Shown here in pieces: positions 33,942-43,058 of a DNA stretch of 64,000 nt (positions are counted from its first letter, which is position 1; every line of letters starts with the position of its first letter). Source of the DNA: Bacteroidota bacterium. Its GTDB lineage: Bacteria; Bacteroidota; Bacteroidia; Bacteroidales; UBA12077. Under the pieces are notes generated by a model that saw only the letters and a list, made by a program, of their open reading frames with translations, did no database searches and was not told the origin of the DNA. The position numbers and the translations under genes were made by a program. The stretch is from contig JAHLLG010000001.1 of NCBI GenBank assembly GCA_020444275.1, positions 434,001 to 498,000 on the forward strand, written 5' to 3'.

Positions 33942-35549
33942 ATGAAGTTATTCAACATTACTTTTAATCATAGAAGATTATATTATTATGGGTTAATACT
34001 GACTGCAATTTGTTTGCCACTTTCCAAGTTTGCATTAAGTATTTCTATGATTTTTCTGATTTGCAATTGGCTGTTGGAAATGGAATTTAAAAGAAAATGG
34101 GAGGAGCTAAAAGCAAATAAATCAATCGTAGTTTTTACAGGTGTTTTTATTGTTCATGTTGTATGGTTGATAAATACAAGTAATTTTAATTATGCTTTCC
34201 ATGATTTAGGCAATAAAGCGATCATATTATTATATCCAATAATTATTGGAACCTCGGAGAAGCTTTCCTTTCAACAGATCAAGAAAATAATCATATGGTT
34301 TACACTGGCTTTGGTTACCTCCTCATTAATTAGTACTTCAATTTTAGTTGAGATAATCGATTATCCTGTGAAGGATTTGCGGGATATTTCAGCATTTATG
34401 TCGCATATTCGATTAAGCCTCCTTATTAATGTTGGAATTTTTACTCTAGGATATATTTTGTTTTCCGGAAATTTTAAAAATAAAAGAATAGAAAATATTT
34501 TAGGTAGTGTTTTTATTGTTTGGTTCATAGTTTTTTTGTTTCTGCTTAAATCGTTTACAGGCCTTGCCGTTTTTCTGGCTATGTTTTTTATTGTTTTAGG
34601 ATATGGTTCATTCAGCATAAAAGAACTTATTCCCCGGTTATTTTTGCAGGTTGGGTTAATAACTGTTTTTTTAGTTATTGCTTCGTATATAACACATTCG
34701 ATATCTAAGTTCTATACAAAACACACTGTTGATATAACTAACCTGGATAAGTATACTGAAGCCGGTAATACATATGAATCGCCCAATTTGAACGGAGTTT
34801 TAGAAAATGGAAATTATCTGTGGATTTATGTTTGTGAAGAAGAACTCCAAAAGGAATGGGAAAAGCGGAGTGAAATACCATTTTATGGAACTGACAAAAA
34901 AGGACAGGAGATAAAGTACACCATCATTAGATATTTGGCTTCTAAAGCATATCGAAAAGATTCGGTTGGTGTTTCAAAGCTTTCAGATCAGGATGTTATC
35001 AATATCGAAAATGGAATGGCCAATTATATTTACCAAAATAAATATGCACTATATCCGAAAATATATGAAGTGCTTTGGCAGATAGACCGATATAAAAAAG
35101 GATACCCGGTTTTAGGAAGTTCAGTTACGTTACGTATTATATTTTTTAATACAGCCTTGGATATAATCAAAGATAATTTTTGGTTTGGTGTTGGAACTGG
35201 TGATGTACAGGATGCATTTTATAAACAGTATGAAATTAATGAGAGTAAACTTCCAAAAGAATACCGTTACAGGGCGCATAATCAATATTTAACTTTCCTT
35301 ATTTCTTTTGGTATTGTAGGATTTATTTTAGTGTTTTTTGCTATGTTTTATCCTGCATTTGTGCACAAGGGATTCAGGAATTACCTGTTTGTCGTAGTAT
35401 TTTTAATTGCCCTTTTATCATTTTTAAATGAGGATACCTTAGAAACTCAAATAGGAATTACATTTTTTACTTTTTTTTATTCGTTATTTTTGTTTGGGCA
35501 TGAAAATAGTTTTAGAACAAAGCAGAGTGATGAAGGGAAGAGGTATTAG
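33942..35549 (+). CDS. O-antigen ligase family (Wzy_C) membrane protein
   Basis: 535 residues with ten or more hydrophobic segments and one very large hydrophilic loop (~residues 260-400) before the last membrane helices. The region WFGVGTGDVQDAFYKQY then YRYRAHNQYLTFLISFGIVG (~415-465) is the Wzy_C/WaaL signature, with an Arg/His pair in the loop. Such enzymes join glycan chains to lipid A core, to proteins, or polymerise O-units; WaaL and O-oligosaccharyltransferase cannot be told apart here. It opens a plus-strand block with a GT39 (41-bp gap) and a GT2. Confidence 0.83.
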   Translation: MKLFNITFNHRRLYYYGLILTAICLPLSKFALSISMIFLICNWLLEMEFKRKWEELKANKSIVVFTGVFIVHVVWLINTSNFNYAFHDLGNKAIILLYPIIIGTSEKLSFQQIKKIIIWFTLALVTSSLISTSILVEIIDYPVKDLRDISAFMSHIRLSLLINVGIFTLGYILFSGNFKNKRIENILGSVFIVWFIVFLFLLKSFTGLAVFLAMFFIVLGYGSFSIKELIPRLFLQVGLITVFLVIASYITHSISKFYTKHTVDITNLDKYTEAGNTYESPNLNGVLENGNYLWIYVCEEELQKEWEKRSEIPFYGTDKKGQEIKYTIIRYLASKAYRKDSVGVSKLSDQDVINIENGMANYIYQNKYALYPKIYEVLWQIDRYKKGYPVLGSSVTLRIIFFNTALDIIKDNFWFGVGTGDVQDAFYKQYEINESKLPKEYRYRAHNQYLTFLISFGIVGFILVFFAMFYPAFVHKGFRNYLFVVVFLIALLSFLNEDTLETQIGITFFTFFYSLFLFGHENSFRTKQSDEGKRY

Positions 35550-35590
35550 GTTATTGAAATGGTAGTATGTTTCTTTTTATTTATTTATAA

Positions 35591-37069
35591 ATGTTAACCA
35601 AAAATAATTATTTAATTTTATTAAAGATATTCTTATTTGCAGGAATAGTATATTTTCCGATTTTTCTTCACTTAGAATATTTACCTATACGGATATGGGA
35701 TGAAGCCAGGTTAGCAATTAATGCTTATGAAATGCATGAGAATGGAAATTTTCTTGTAACAGTTTTTAAAGGCAAACCAGATATGTGGAATACTAAACCA
35801 CCTTTAATGATATGGTTTCAGTTATTTTTTATTCAGTTATTTGGGGTAGGAGAATTAGCCATTAGATTACCCGCTGCTATTGCCGCTTTTTTAACATGTG
35901 TTTTACTTATGGTATTTTTTATAAAATATCTGGAGTCTTACTGGTTTGGATTAATTGCGGTAATAGTTTTGATAACCTCACGGGGGTATATCTCAGTCCA
36001 TGGAACCAGAACCGGTGATTACGATTCCTTGTTAGTTTTTTTTCTCACACTTTCTTCTCTGAGCCTTTTCTATTATTTACAAGATACTAGTAAAGCCAGA
36101 TATTTATACTTATCATTTATTAGTTTGATCTTGGGTGTGTTGACGAAAGGAATAGCCGGCTTAATGGTAACGCCAGCATTATTTTTATTTGTAGTTATTA
36201 AGAGGAAATTAGTATTTCTCATAAAAAATAAACATCTATATAATAATATTGGAATTTTTATATTAGTTGTTCTTGGATATTATATTTTGCGTGAGCTTTA
36301 TAATCCTGGTTATATAGAAGCTGTTTTTGAGAACGAGATGGGGGGAAGGTATCTTGATACTATTGAGAATCACAAACACGAATTTTGGTTTTATTATAAA
36401 AACTTTATTCATGAACGCTTTAAACCCTGGGTTTGGTTATTGCCAGTTGGAATTGCAATAGGATTAATACAAAAAAATGAGAAAATTAAGAATCTGACCA
36501 TATTTAGTATTGTCATCGTATTCCAATATTTTTTTACAATATCATATGGTCAAACTAAACTTGAGTGGTACGATTTACCATTATATCCTTTTTTGTCTAT
36601 CTTAACTGCGATCTCAATTTATCTGATATTTCGCAAATTGATTGAAGGTAGCTTAATTAAGAATAAGATTCTATTGAAGGTAATTTCTTTTTTGTTTCTT
36701 ATTGCTGTCTTTTGCTATTCTTTTAAGAATATAATTGAAAAAGTATTTAAACCAAAGGAATATCCATGGCACGTAGAATTCTATAATGTGAGTTATTATT
36801 TAAGAGATGCTTTAAGAGATAATAGGAACTTTAATGATTATTCTTTATTATATAACGGATATAATGCACATTTGTATTTTTACATTAAGCAGTTTCAAGA
36901 TAAATGTCAAAATGTCAAAATTATTACAAAAGATGATTTATCCCAAGGAGAATTTGTAATAGCTGATCAAGTTGAAATGAAAGAATATATTGAGACCAAC
37001 TTCAATTATGAAATTACAGAAACGTTTAAAAATGTTATTGTTTATAAACTAGAAAAAAGATATGAATGA
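35591..37069 (+). CDS. Glycosyltransferase family 39 (ArnT-like) membrane protein
   Basis: 492 residues, about eleven hydrophobic segments. The first loop has the conserved acidic motif WDEARLAINAYEM (~residues 36-48), WNTKPPLMIWFQ (~66-77) and HGTRTGDYDSLL (~136-147), all typical of ArnT/PMT enzymes that use polyprenyl-phosphate sugars. It overlaps the next gene, a polyprenyl-phosphate glycosyltransferase-like GT2, by 8 bp; the pair makes a donor/acceptor system plausible. The DNA here is strikingly AT-rich. Confidence 0.87.
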   Translation: MLTKNNYLILLKIFLFAGIVYFPIFLHLEYLPIRIWDEARLAINAYEMHENGNFLVTVFKGKPDMWNTKPPLMIWFQLFFIQLFGVGELAIRLPAAIAAFLTCVLLMVFFIKYLESYWFGLIAVIVLITSRGYISVHGTRTGDYDSLLVFFLTLSSLSLFYYLQDTSKARYLYLSFISLILGVLTKGIAGLMVTPALFLFVVIKRKLVFLIKNKHLYNNIGIFILVVLGYYILRELYNPGYIEAVFENEMGGRYLDTIENHKHEFWFYYKNFIHERFKPWVWLLPVGIAIGLIQKNEKIKNLTIFSIVIVFQYFFTISYGQTKLEWYDLPLYPFLSILTAISIYLIFRKLIEGSLIKNKILLKVISFLFLIAVFCYSFKNIIEKVFKPKEYPWHVEFYNVSYYLRDALRDNRNFNDYSLLYNGYNAHLYFYIKQFQDKCQNVKIITKDDLSQGEFVIADQVEMKEYIETNFNYEITETFKNVIVYKLEKRYE

Positions 37070-37994
37070 TATTTCAATCATAGTCCCTATCTACAACGAG
37101 AAAAATAACCTACCAGAATTATATAAGAGATTGGTAGAGTCAGCTTCTAAAGTTTCTAAAAATTACGAAATTTTATTTGTTAACGACGGTAGTAAAGATG
37201 AATCATGTGAAATAATTAAAACCTATGCTACGAAAAACGCTAACATTAGGTATATTAATTTCAGTAGAAATTTTGGGCATCAGATAGCTATTTCGGCTGG
37301 TATTGATAAATGTAATGGCAATGCAATTGTTATTATCGATGGTGACCTACAGGATCCTCCGGAATTAATACCCGAATTATATAAAAAATATAAGGAAGGT
37401 TATAATGTTGTTTATGCTAAAAGAAAATCAAGAAAAGGCGAAGGATTTCTAAAAAAGACAACAGCTAAGTTTTTTTATAGAATTTTATCAAAAATTACAT
37501 CAATAAATATTCCGCTAGATACAGGTGATTTTAGGTTATTCGATGATAAAATTTTGAAACATCTTCGATTAATGCCAGAAAAACATAAATTCATTAGAGG
37601 ACAAATCTCTTGGCTAGGTTTTAAACAAACATTTATTGAATACGATCGTGACTCAAGAAAACATGGAGAAACAAAGTTTACTTATAAAAAGATGGTAAAT
37701 TTTGCTATAGATGGAATTACTTCATTCTCATCTTTTCCACTAAAGATTGTAACCTTGCTGGGTTTTATTGTATCAGTTATTGCTTTGATCATTATTATAT
37801 ATGCTTTATACTCAAAATTTGTTTTAGATAGAGTAATTACAGGTTGGACATCACTCATTATTAGTACAATGTTTATTGGAGGTGTACAATTATTATCAAT
37901 AGGAATAATTGGAGAGTATATTAGTAGAATTAATAGTGAAGTAAAAAATCGTCCCCTTTATATTATTGACGAAGATAATTTATCTGAAAATTAA
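37062..37994 (+). CDS. Family 2 glycosyltransferase (GtrB/DPM/ArnC-like)
   Basis: 310 residues. An N-terminal GT-A domain has VPIYNEKNNLPELY, EILFVNDGSKDES, the DxD-containing IIDGDLQDPPELIPELY (~92-108), and GDFRLFDDKI; two membrane helices follow at ~230-252 and ~265-288. This is the layout of enzymes that make polyprenyl-phosphate-glucose, -mannose or -aminoarabinose on the inner membrane. The product would serve the upstream GT39, with which it overlaps by 8 bp. The sugar is unknown. Confidence 0.92.
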   Translation: MNDISIIVPIYNEKNNLPELYKRLVESASKVSKNYEILFVNDGSKDESCEIIKTYATKNANIRYINFSRNFGHQIAISAGIDKCNGNAIVIIDGDLQDPPELIPELYKKYKEGYNVVYAKRKSRKGEGFLKKTTAKFFYRILSKITSINIPLDTGDFRLFDDKILKHLRLMPEKHKFIRGQISWLGFKQTFIEYDRDSRKHGETKFTYKKMVNFAIDGITSFSSFPLKIVTLLGFIVSVIALIIIIYALYSKFVLDRVITGWTSLIISTMFIGGVQLLSIGIIGEYISRINSEVKNRPLYIIDEDNLSEN

Positions 37995-38003
37995 GAATAA
38001 ACG

Positions 38004-39449
38004 TTATTCACTAATATCCTTCAATGTAAATCCCATCTTCAATAAATTCTGAGGTGAAAGTACTTGCTTGAGCTTTTTTTCATCGATGAACTTTAATTTC
38101 TTGTTTGCTTGAAAGATATCTTTCATCGATGTTTTCATTTCTTTCGCCAGTTCTGCAGCTTTATGGTATCCAATGTGCGGACTAAGTGCCGTTGTAACTG
38201 CAGGGCTTTTGTATAACCTTTCTTCAGAAATATTATTATCAATTGTTAAATCGTTAAACAAATTTTCTTTTAAGGTTTGATTGGCTGCTATTAGTAATTT
38301 AATACTTTCTAATAGTGCATTACCTATGGTGGGTAAGTAGGCGTTTAGATCAAGACATCCTTGCCCGCTTAACGATGAGATTAAACTGTCGTTTGCATAA
38401 ATTTTATGTGCTGCACTAATCACAAACTCTGAAATAACCGGGTTAACCTTTCCGGGCATTATGGAGCTTCCAACTTGCTTTTGGAGAATTTGAATTTCGT
38501 TATTTCCTGCAACATCAGAAGCTAAAAGCCGAATATCTGAAACCATTTTTTCGAGATTCACCGCATGTGCTTTTAAAATAGCATGTACCTCTACAAACGA
38601 ATCCAAATTGTTGGTAGCATCCGGCATATTTTCGCTTCGTGTTATTGGTAAATTAGTTAGTCGTTGCAGTGCAGGAACAACTTCCATGATAAAATAACGC
38701 GGCACAGAAATACCGGTTCCAATAGCACTTCCACCTAAATTTACCACCTTTATACGCTCAAAGCATTTGGATACTCGCCACCAGTCGCGCGATAAAGCTT
38801 CGTTATACGTGCTAAAAAGCATGGCATAAGACGAAGGTACAGCTTCCTGCATTTGAGTATAACCTATGCGCAGTGTATTGCGTGTTTTAGTCTCTATTGC
38901 TTCAATATCGAAACGTAGCTCGTTGATTTTTTCTTCCAGTTGTTCCAATAATTTTATGGCAGCAACTTTCAATGATGTTGGAATAACATCATTGGTCGAT
39001 TGAAAAACATTGGCATGTTCAATAGGATCAATGATATTATATTCTCCGGGAGTATGATCTAATTTTAGAAGCGCTTCGTTGGCAATTATTTCATTCACAT
39101 TCATGTTGATACTGGTACCTGCTCCTCCTTGAATTGCAGGCACAATAAAATGATTAAAGTATTTACCCTCGGCAACTTCTTCTGCAGCTTCAGTTAAAGC
39201 AGTAATAATATCTTTCTCAAACAGATTTAATGGTAAATCCTTTCCTGAATATTTTTCCAGAACAGCAGACTTAAAACTGTCGTAAGTTAAGTAACATGCT
39301 AGTTTAGTTAATCCAATGGCTTTATACCATTCTATATGAAATGGAGATTTGTCCGGGAAGTTATCACGTGCTCTTAACGAATGAATTCCGAAGAGATCGT
39401 TTTTATTAATCCGTTTCTCACCTAAAAAATCTTTTTCAACACGAGCCAT
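38004..39449 (-). CDS. aspA: Aspartate ammonia-lyase
   Basis: 481 residues, fumarase/aspartase superfamily. The signature loop GSSIMPGKVNP (~residues 322-332) is intact, with the substrate-binding block AIQGGAGTSINMNVNEIIAN (~108-127) and HANVFQSTNDVIPTS. T-S-I-N-M-N-V-N-E suits both aspartase and fumarase, but aspartase is favoured by the overall sequence. The reaction gives fumarate and ammonia. It lies 47 bp after the regulator gene on the same strand. Aspartase genes cluster with hydE/F/G in some Bacteroidota, and hydF is nearby. Confidence 0.87.
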   Translation of the reverse strand: MARVEKDFLGEKRINKNDLFGIHSLRARDNFPDKSPFHIEWYKAIGLTKLACYLTYDSFKSAVLEKYSGKDLPLNLFEKDIITALTEAAEEVAEGKYFNHFIVPAIQGGAGTSINMNVNEIIANEALLKLDHTPGEYNIIDPIEHANVFQSTNDVIPTSLKVAAIKLLEQLEEKINELRFDIEAIETKTRNTLRIGYTQMQEAVPSSYAMLFSTYNEALSRDWWRVSKCFERIKVVNLGGSAIGTGISVPRYFIMEVVPALQRLTNLPITRSENMPDATNNLDSFVEVHAILKAHAVNLEKMVSDIRLLASDVAGNNEIQILQKQVGSSIMPGKVNPVISEFVISAAHKIYANDSLISSLSGQGCLDLNAYLPTIGNALLESIKLLIAANQTLKENLFNDLTIDNNISEERLYKSPAVTTALSPHIGYHKAAELAKEMKTSMKDIFQANKKLKFIDEKKLKQVLSPQNLLKMGFTLKDISE

Positions 39450-39496
39450 AGTTGCAGCCTTTATTAATCAATTAATGTGTAATCTTAAATCTTTAA

Positions 39497-40663
39497 TTAT
39501 TTAGATATCGGCTGCGCGAATGCAACAACATCCTTTCCTGCAATTTCTTTTTCGCAAAGAATAATCAATCGTTCCAGCACATTTCTAAATTCACGGATAT
39601 TTCCGGTCCAGTTTATTTTCTTCAATTCTTCAATAGCATCTTCTCTGATTTCCTTTTTACAAACACCATAATCGGCACAAATAAGTTCATTAAAATGTTC
39701 AGCCAGCAGCGGAATATCATCTTTTCTTTCGTTTAGGCCAGGTACATCAATTAATATTACGCTTAATCGATGGTAGAGATCTTCACGGAAATTATTGTTA
39801 TCAATTTCTTCTTTTAAATTTTTGTTAGTTGCGGCGATAATTCGCACATCAACATGTATTTCTTTATCGCTACCTACGCGTGAAACTTTCTTTTCTTCTA
39901 ATGCCTTCAATACTTTTGCTTGTGCATTCAGGCTCATGTCGCCAATTTCATCTAAAAAAATTGTTCCTGTATGTGCCTGTTCAAATTTTCCTTTACGTTG
40001 TTTATGTGCAGAAGTGAAAGCACCTTTTTCATGTCCAAAAAGCTCACTTTCGATTAATTCTGATGGAATAGCGGCGCAATTGACTTCGATAAACGGACAA
40101 TCGGCACGATTGCTTTTTTCATGCAGCCACCGGGCTACAAGCTCTTTCCCCGAACCATTGGGGCCTGTAATGAGTACCCTGGCATCGGTTACAGCAACTT
40201 TATCGATCATCTCTTTAACCTTTACAATAGGTTCCGATTCTCCCACAATATCGAAAGTTTTAGATACCTGCCTTTTTAAGGTTTTGGTTTCTTTTATTAG
40301 CGAAGATCGATCCATGGCATTGCGGATAGTTACCAGTAACCGGTTTAAATCCAATGGTTTTTCTATAAAATCATAGGCTCCCTTTTTGATCGACTCAACC
40401 GCTGTATCGATATTTCCATGACCCGAAATCATAATTACCGGTGTGTCGGTTGCAACACTGAAAATATCTTCTAATACTTCGATACCATCCTTCTTTGGCA
40501 TTTTAATATCCAGAAGAATGATTTCGTATTTATTGTTTTTAAATTTTTCCAAACCTTCTTCACCATCTTCAGCAAGATCAACCTTGTGGTCTTCGTATTC
40601 AAGAATTTCTTTTAAGGTGTCGCGAATACTTTTTTCGTCGTCGATAACTAAAATTTTAGCCAT
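39497..40663 (-). CDS. NtrC-like response regulator: receiver plus AAA+ domain, no HTH
   Basis: 388 residues. The receiver domain (1-~120) has D9/D10 in VIDDE, phosphoacceptor D52 and K102. The sigma-54 activator AAA+ domain (~140-370) has Walker A GPNGSGKE (167-174), GAFTSA (214-219, a variant of the sigma-54 contact loop GAFTGA) and Walker B FLDE (D238). It ends soon after the AAA+ lid, at AQPISK, without the Fis-type helix-turn-helix found in NtrC. A 47-bp spacer without HTH-like coding follows, so this is not a frameshift. It may activate from solution, as some HTH-less activators do. Confidence 0.9.
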   Translation of the reverse strand: MAKILVIDDEKSIRDTLKEILEYEDHKVDLAEDGEEGLEKFKNNKYEIILLDIKMPKKDGIEVLEDIFSVATDTPVIMISGHGNIDTAVESIKKGAYDFIEKPLDLNRLLVTIRNAMDRSSLIKETKTLKRQVSKTFDIVGESEPIVKVKEMIDKVAVTDARVLITGPNGSGKELVARWLHEKSNRADCPFIEVNCAAIPSELIESELFGHEKGAFTSAHKQRKGKFEQAHTGTIFLDEIGDMSLNAQAKVLKALEEKKVSRVGSDKEIHVDVRIIAATNKNLKEEIDNNNFREDLYHRLSVILIDVPGLNERKDDIPLLAEHFNELICADYGVCKKEIREDAIEELKKINWTGNIREFRNVLERLIILCEKEIAGKDVVAFAQPISK

Positions 40664-40674
40664 GAGTTTTATTT

Positions 40675-41604
40675 TTAGCCGTTAAGAATTTTGTCAACTA
40701 ACCCTTCTTTAATGGCAAAAGCCGATTGAGTTAATGATTTTATATTTAATTTTCTGATGATAAAATTAACAAAAATACTTGCCAGAACAATCATTTCTAC
40801 CCGAACCAGTTCAAGTCCTTCCATCTTTTTTCGTTCTTCAAGTGTTGATTTTATTAAGTCGATATGTAGCTGTTCATAATCTTTAATATTAATTGGATAT
40901 GAATCTTTCTTTTTTACCTCCTCGGGAATACCACCATTTTTGGCTAAAATCATCTCACGAAAAGAATCGAAAGTTCCCGAGCAACCAATAAGTTTATGCA
41001 GTTTGTATTCTTTCACAGCCTCATAGAGGCTTGTTAGATTAGTATCTATAAAAAATTCTACATTTTTAATTTCATCTAATGTAATAGGGTCCGACGGATT
41101 AAACATATCCAGTAAACGGGCTATGCCAAGCTGAAAACTATGTTTCCATAGCAACCCTGAATTGTTAGCAATAATGAACTCGTTACTTCCACCTCCAATA
41201 TCCAGAATAAGTACATTTTCATTGTTAAAATGAACAGCTTGTTTTACTCCTCGATAAATAAGTTCTGCCTCCTCATTGCCAGAAATGATTTTAACGTTTA
41301 GGTCGAATTTTTCTTTCAAAGTATCAACAAACTCTTTCCCATTCTCTGTGCTTCGCACTCCCGAAGTGGCCGTTGCATATATCTTATCACATGAATAGTT
41401 CTTGATTGTTTCAAGATGTTTTTCAATTGCTGAAATTCCGCGATTGAATGCTTCCGGAGTTATAACCTTATGGTTAATTCCTCCTTTGCCTAGTTTAACA
41501 CCGGCTTTATCTTTATGAATTATTTCATAATTGTTATTTTCTGAAACCTCGGCAATTAATAAATTAAACGTGTTGGTTCCCATATCAATTATGGCTAGGC
41601 GCAT
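40675..41604 (-). CDS. Ppx/GppA family phosphatase
   Basis: 309 residues, the short form without the C-terminal HD-like domain of E. coli Ppx. ATP/polyphosphate-binding motifs are IDMGTNTFNLLIAE at the N-terminus and LILDIGGGSNEFII (~132-145), from the actin/ASKHA fold, plus ATSGVRSTENG. The protein should hydrolyse polyphosphate or (p)ppGpp. It lies 11 bp upstream of the NtrC-like regulator in transcription order and is probably cotranscribed with it and aspA. Confidence 0.9.
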   Translation of the reverse strand: MRLAIIDMGTNTFNLLIAEVSENNNYEIIHKDKAGVKLGKGGINHKVITPEAFNRGISAIEKHLETIKNYSCDKIYATATSGVRSTENGKEFVDTLKEKFDLNVKIISGNEEAELIYRGVKQAVHFNNENVLILDIGGGSNEFIIANNSGLLWKHSFQLGIARLLDMFNPSDPITLDEIKNVEFFIDTNLTSLYEAVKEYKLHKLIGCSGTFDSFREMILAKNGGIPEEVKKKDSYPINIKDYEQLHIDLIKSTLEERKKMEGLELVRVEMIVLASIFVNFIIRKLNIKSLTQSAFAIKEGLVDKILNG

Positions 41605-41625
41605 ACAGCAGATATAATTAGGTAA

Positions 41626-41661
41626 AACAAAAACTATCTGCTAAAATAAACAGATAGTTTT
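41626..41661 (-). terminator. Terminator of the ABC exporter operon
   Basis: AAAACTATCTG (41630-41640) pairs perfectly with CAGATAGTTTT (41651-41661); on the minus strand the stem is followed by TTTTTG. It lies 31 bp after the permease stop. Confidence 0.8.
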
Positions 41662-41692
41662 GATAAAATGAAGTAAAATGTTGAATATTTTA

Positions 41693-43036
41693 TTATGATT
41701 TATATTTAAGCCATTTCCAGAGTTCCTTATAATTTACCTTCTTACCGTACATTAAAATTCCGGTGCGGTATATTTTTCCGGCCATCCAAACCGATCCAAT
41801 AAATGTTAAAACTAATAACGCCATAGACAGCGCAATTTCCCAATAAGGAACTCCAAATGGTATTCGAACCATCATTACAATTGGTGAGGTTAAAGGAATA
41901 ATAGAGAACCAAAAGGCTATAGGACTTTCAGGATTTTGAACAACATTCATCATTACGAATATTCCTAATATTAGTGGAATGGTTATCGGAAGCATAAACT
42001 GTTGTGTGTCGGTTTCATTGTCAACCGCCGATCCAATGGCAGCAAATAACGAGCCGTACAATAAATATCCACCCAGGAAGAAAAAGATAAATGAACCAAA
42101 CATAACACCAAAATCTATCGACTTAATAGAATTGAAGATGCTGGTAATTTTATCCATATCTTGTGGTTGTAACTGCTCTACCTGTGCCATGTTGTTTTGT
42201 TGTTCAAACAGGTCTTGTACAACCACTTCTTGCGCATTTTTAGTGCCAAGTTCTGGAAAAAAAGCGGTCTTAGCGCCTGCAATAATTGCTGTTGTTAATA
42301 CAATCCAAAGTATAAATTGGGTTAAACCAACCAATGCAATTCCAATGATTTTCCCCATCATTAACTGGAATGGCTTAGCCGATGAAATAATGATTTCAAC
42401 AATTCTGTTGGTTTTTTCTTCAATTACACCGCGCATTACCTGTGCTCCAAACAAGAAAATGAAAAAATAGATTAAAAAGCCGCTAATATATCCAACAACC
42501 ATGGCAACTTCGGTTGAGCTCTCTTTAATACCTCCATCATCGGTCCATTGAATGGTTCGAATATCAACATCAGATTTTATAGATTTTAAAACTTCATCGT
42601 CAATTCCATGGGCTCTTAATTTCCGGTTTTTAAGTTCTTTTTCCATTGAACTTGCGATGTGTGATTTAACCGAAAAGCTAGGCTGTTTTTTAGAATAGAG
42701 GTGAACAGCGCTCGGTTCATAAGTAATGCTGGGTAATATTTGCAGAACTGCATAATAATCAGATGCAGCAAAGTTTTTTCTAACTTGTTTAACACTTGTA
42801 TTTTCTAGGTATTTGAATTTGATGTAGTCTGTATCAGGAATTTTATTCATAAAAATACCGGAGCTATCTACCACTGCAATATGCTTAATTTCGGTATCTT
42901 CCATGGATGCAAGCCATGCTGGAACAACCATCATTGCTGCAAAAAGTATTGGTCCTAATATGGTCATTACCAGAAAAGACTTTTTCTTAACCCGGGTTAA
43001 GTATTCACGTGATATAATTAGTTTTATTTTATTCAT
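41693..43036 (-). CDS. ABC-2 type permease (NatB-like)
   Basis: 447 residues from the ATG at 43036 (MNKIKLIISREYLTRVKKKSF), which fits the family; a start 16 codons earlier would overlap the ATPase gene by 26 bp. One helix near residue 25, a large extracytoplasmic domain (~45-200), then five or six helices (GYISGFLIYFFIFLFGAQVM, GIALVGLTQFILW, FGSFIFFFLGGYLLYGSLFA, and others). This is the ABC2_membrane_3 layout of Na+ or peptide exporters. It pairs with the ATPase 22 bp upstream in transcription. Confidence 0.9.
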   Translation of the reverse strand: MNKIKLIISREYLTRVKKKSFLVMTILGPILFAAMMVVPAWLASMEDTEIKHIAVVDSSGIFMNKIPDTDYIKFKYLENTSVKQVRKNFAASDYYAVLQILPSITYEPSAVHLYSKKQPSFSVKSHIASSMEKELKNRKLRAHGIDDEVLKSIKSDVDIRTIQWTDDGGIKESSTEVAMVVGYISGFLIYFFIFLFGAQVMRGVIEEKTNRIVEIIISSAKPFQLMMGKIIGIALVGLTQFILWIVLTTAIIAGAKTAFFPELGTKNAQEVVVQDLFEQQNNMAQVEQLQPQDMDKITSIFNSIKSIDFGVMFGSFIFFFLGGYLLYGSLFAAIGSAVDNETDTQQFMLPITIPLILGIFVMMNVVQNPESPIAFWFSIIPLTSPIVMMVRIPFGVPYWEIALSMALLVLTFIGSVWMAGKIYRTGILMYGKKVNYKELWKWLKYKS

Positions 43037-43058
43037 GATGAGAAATGTTTTCGAGTAA

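Noticed and set aside
39450-39496. Frameshifted HTH domain after the NtrC-like regulator
   Set aside because: Only 47 bp separate it from aspA, and no reading frame there resembles a Fis-type HTH.
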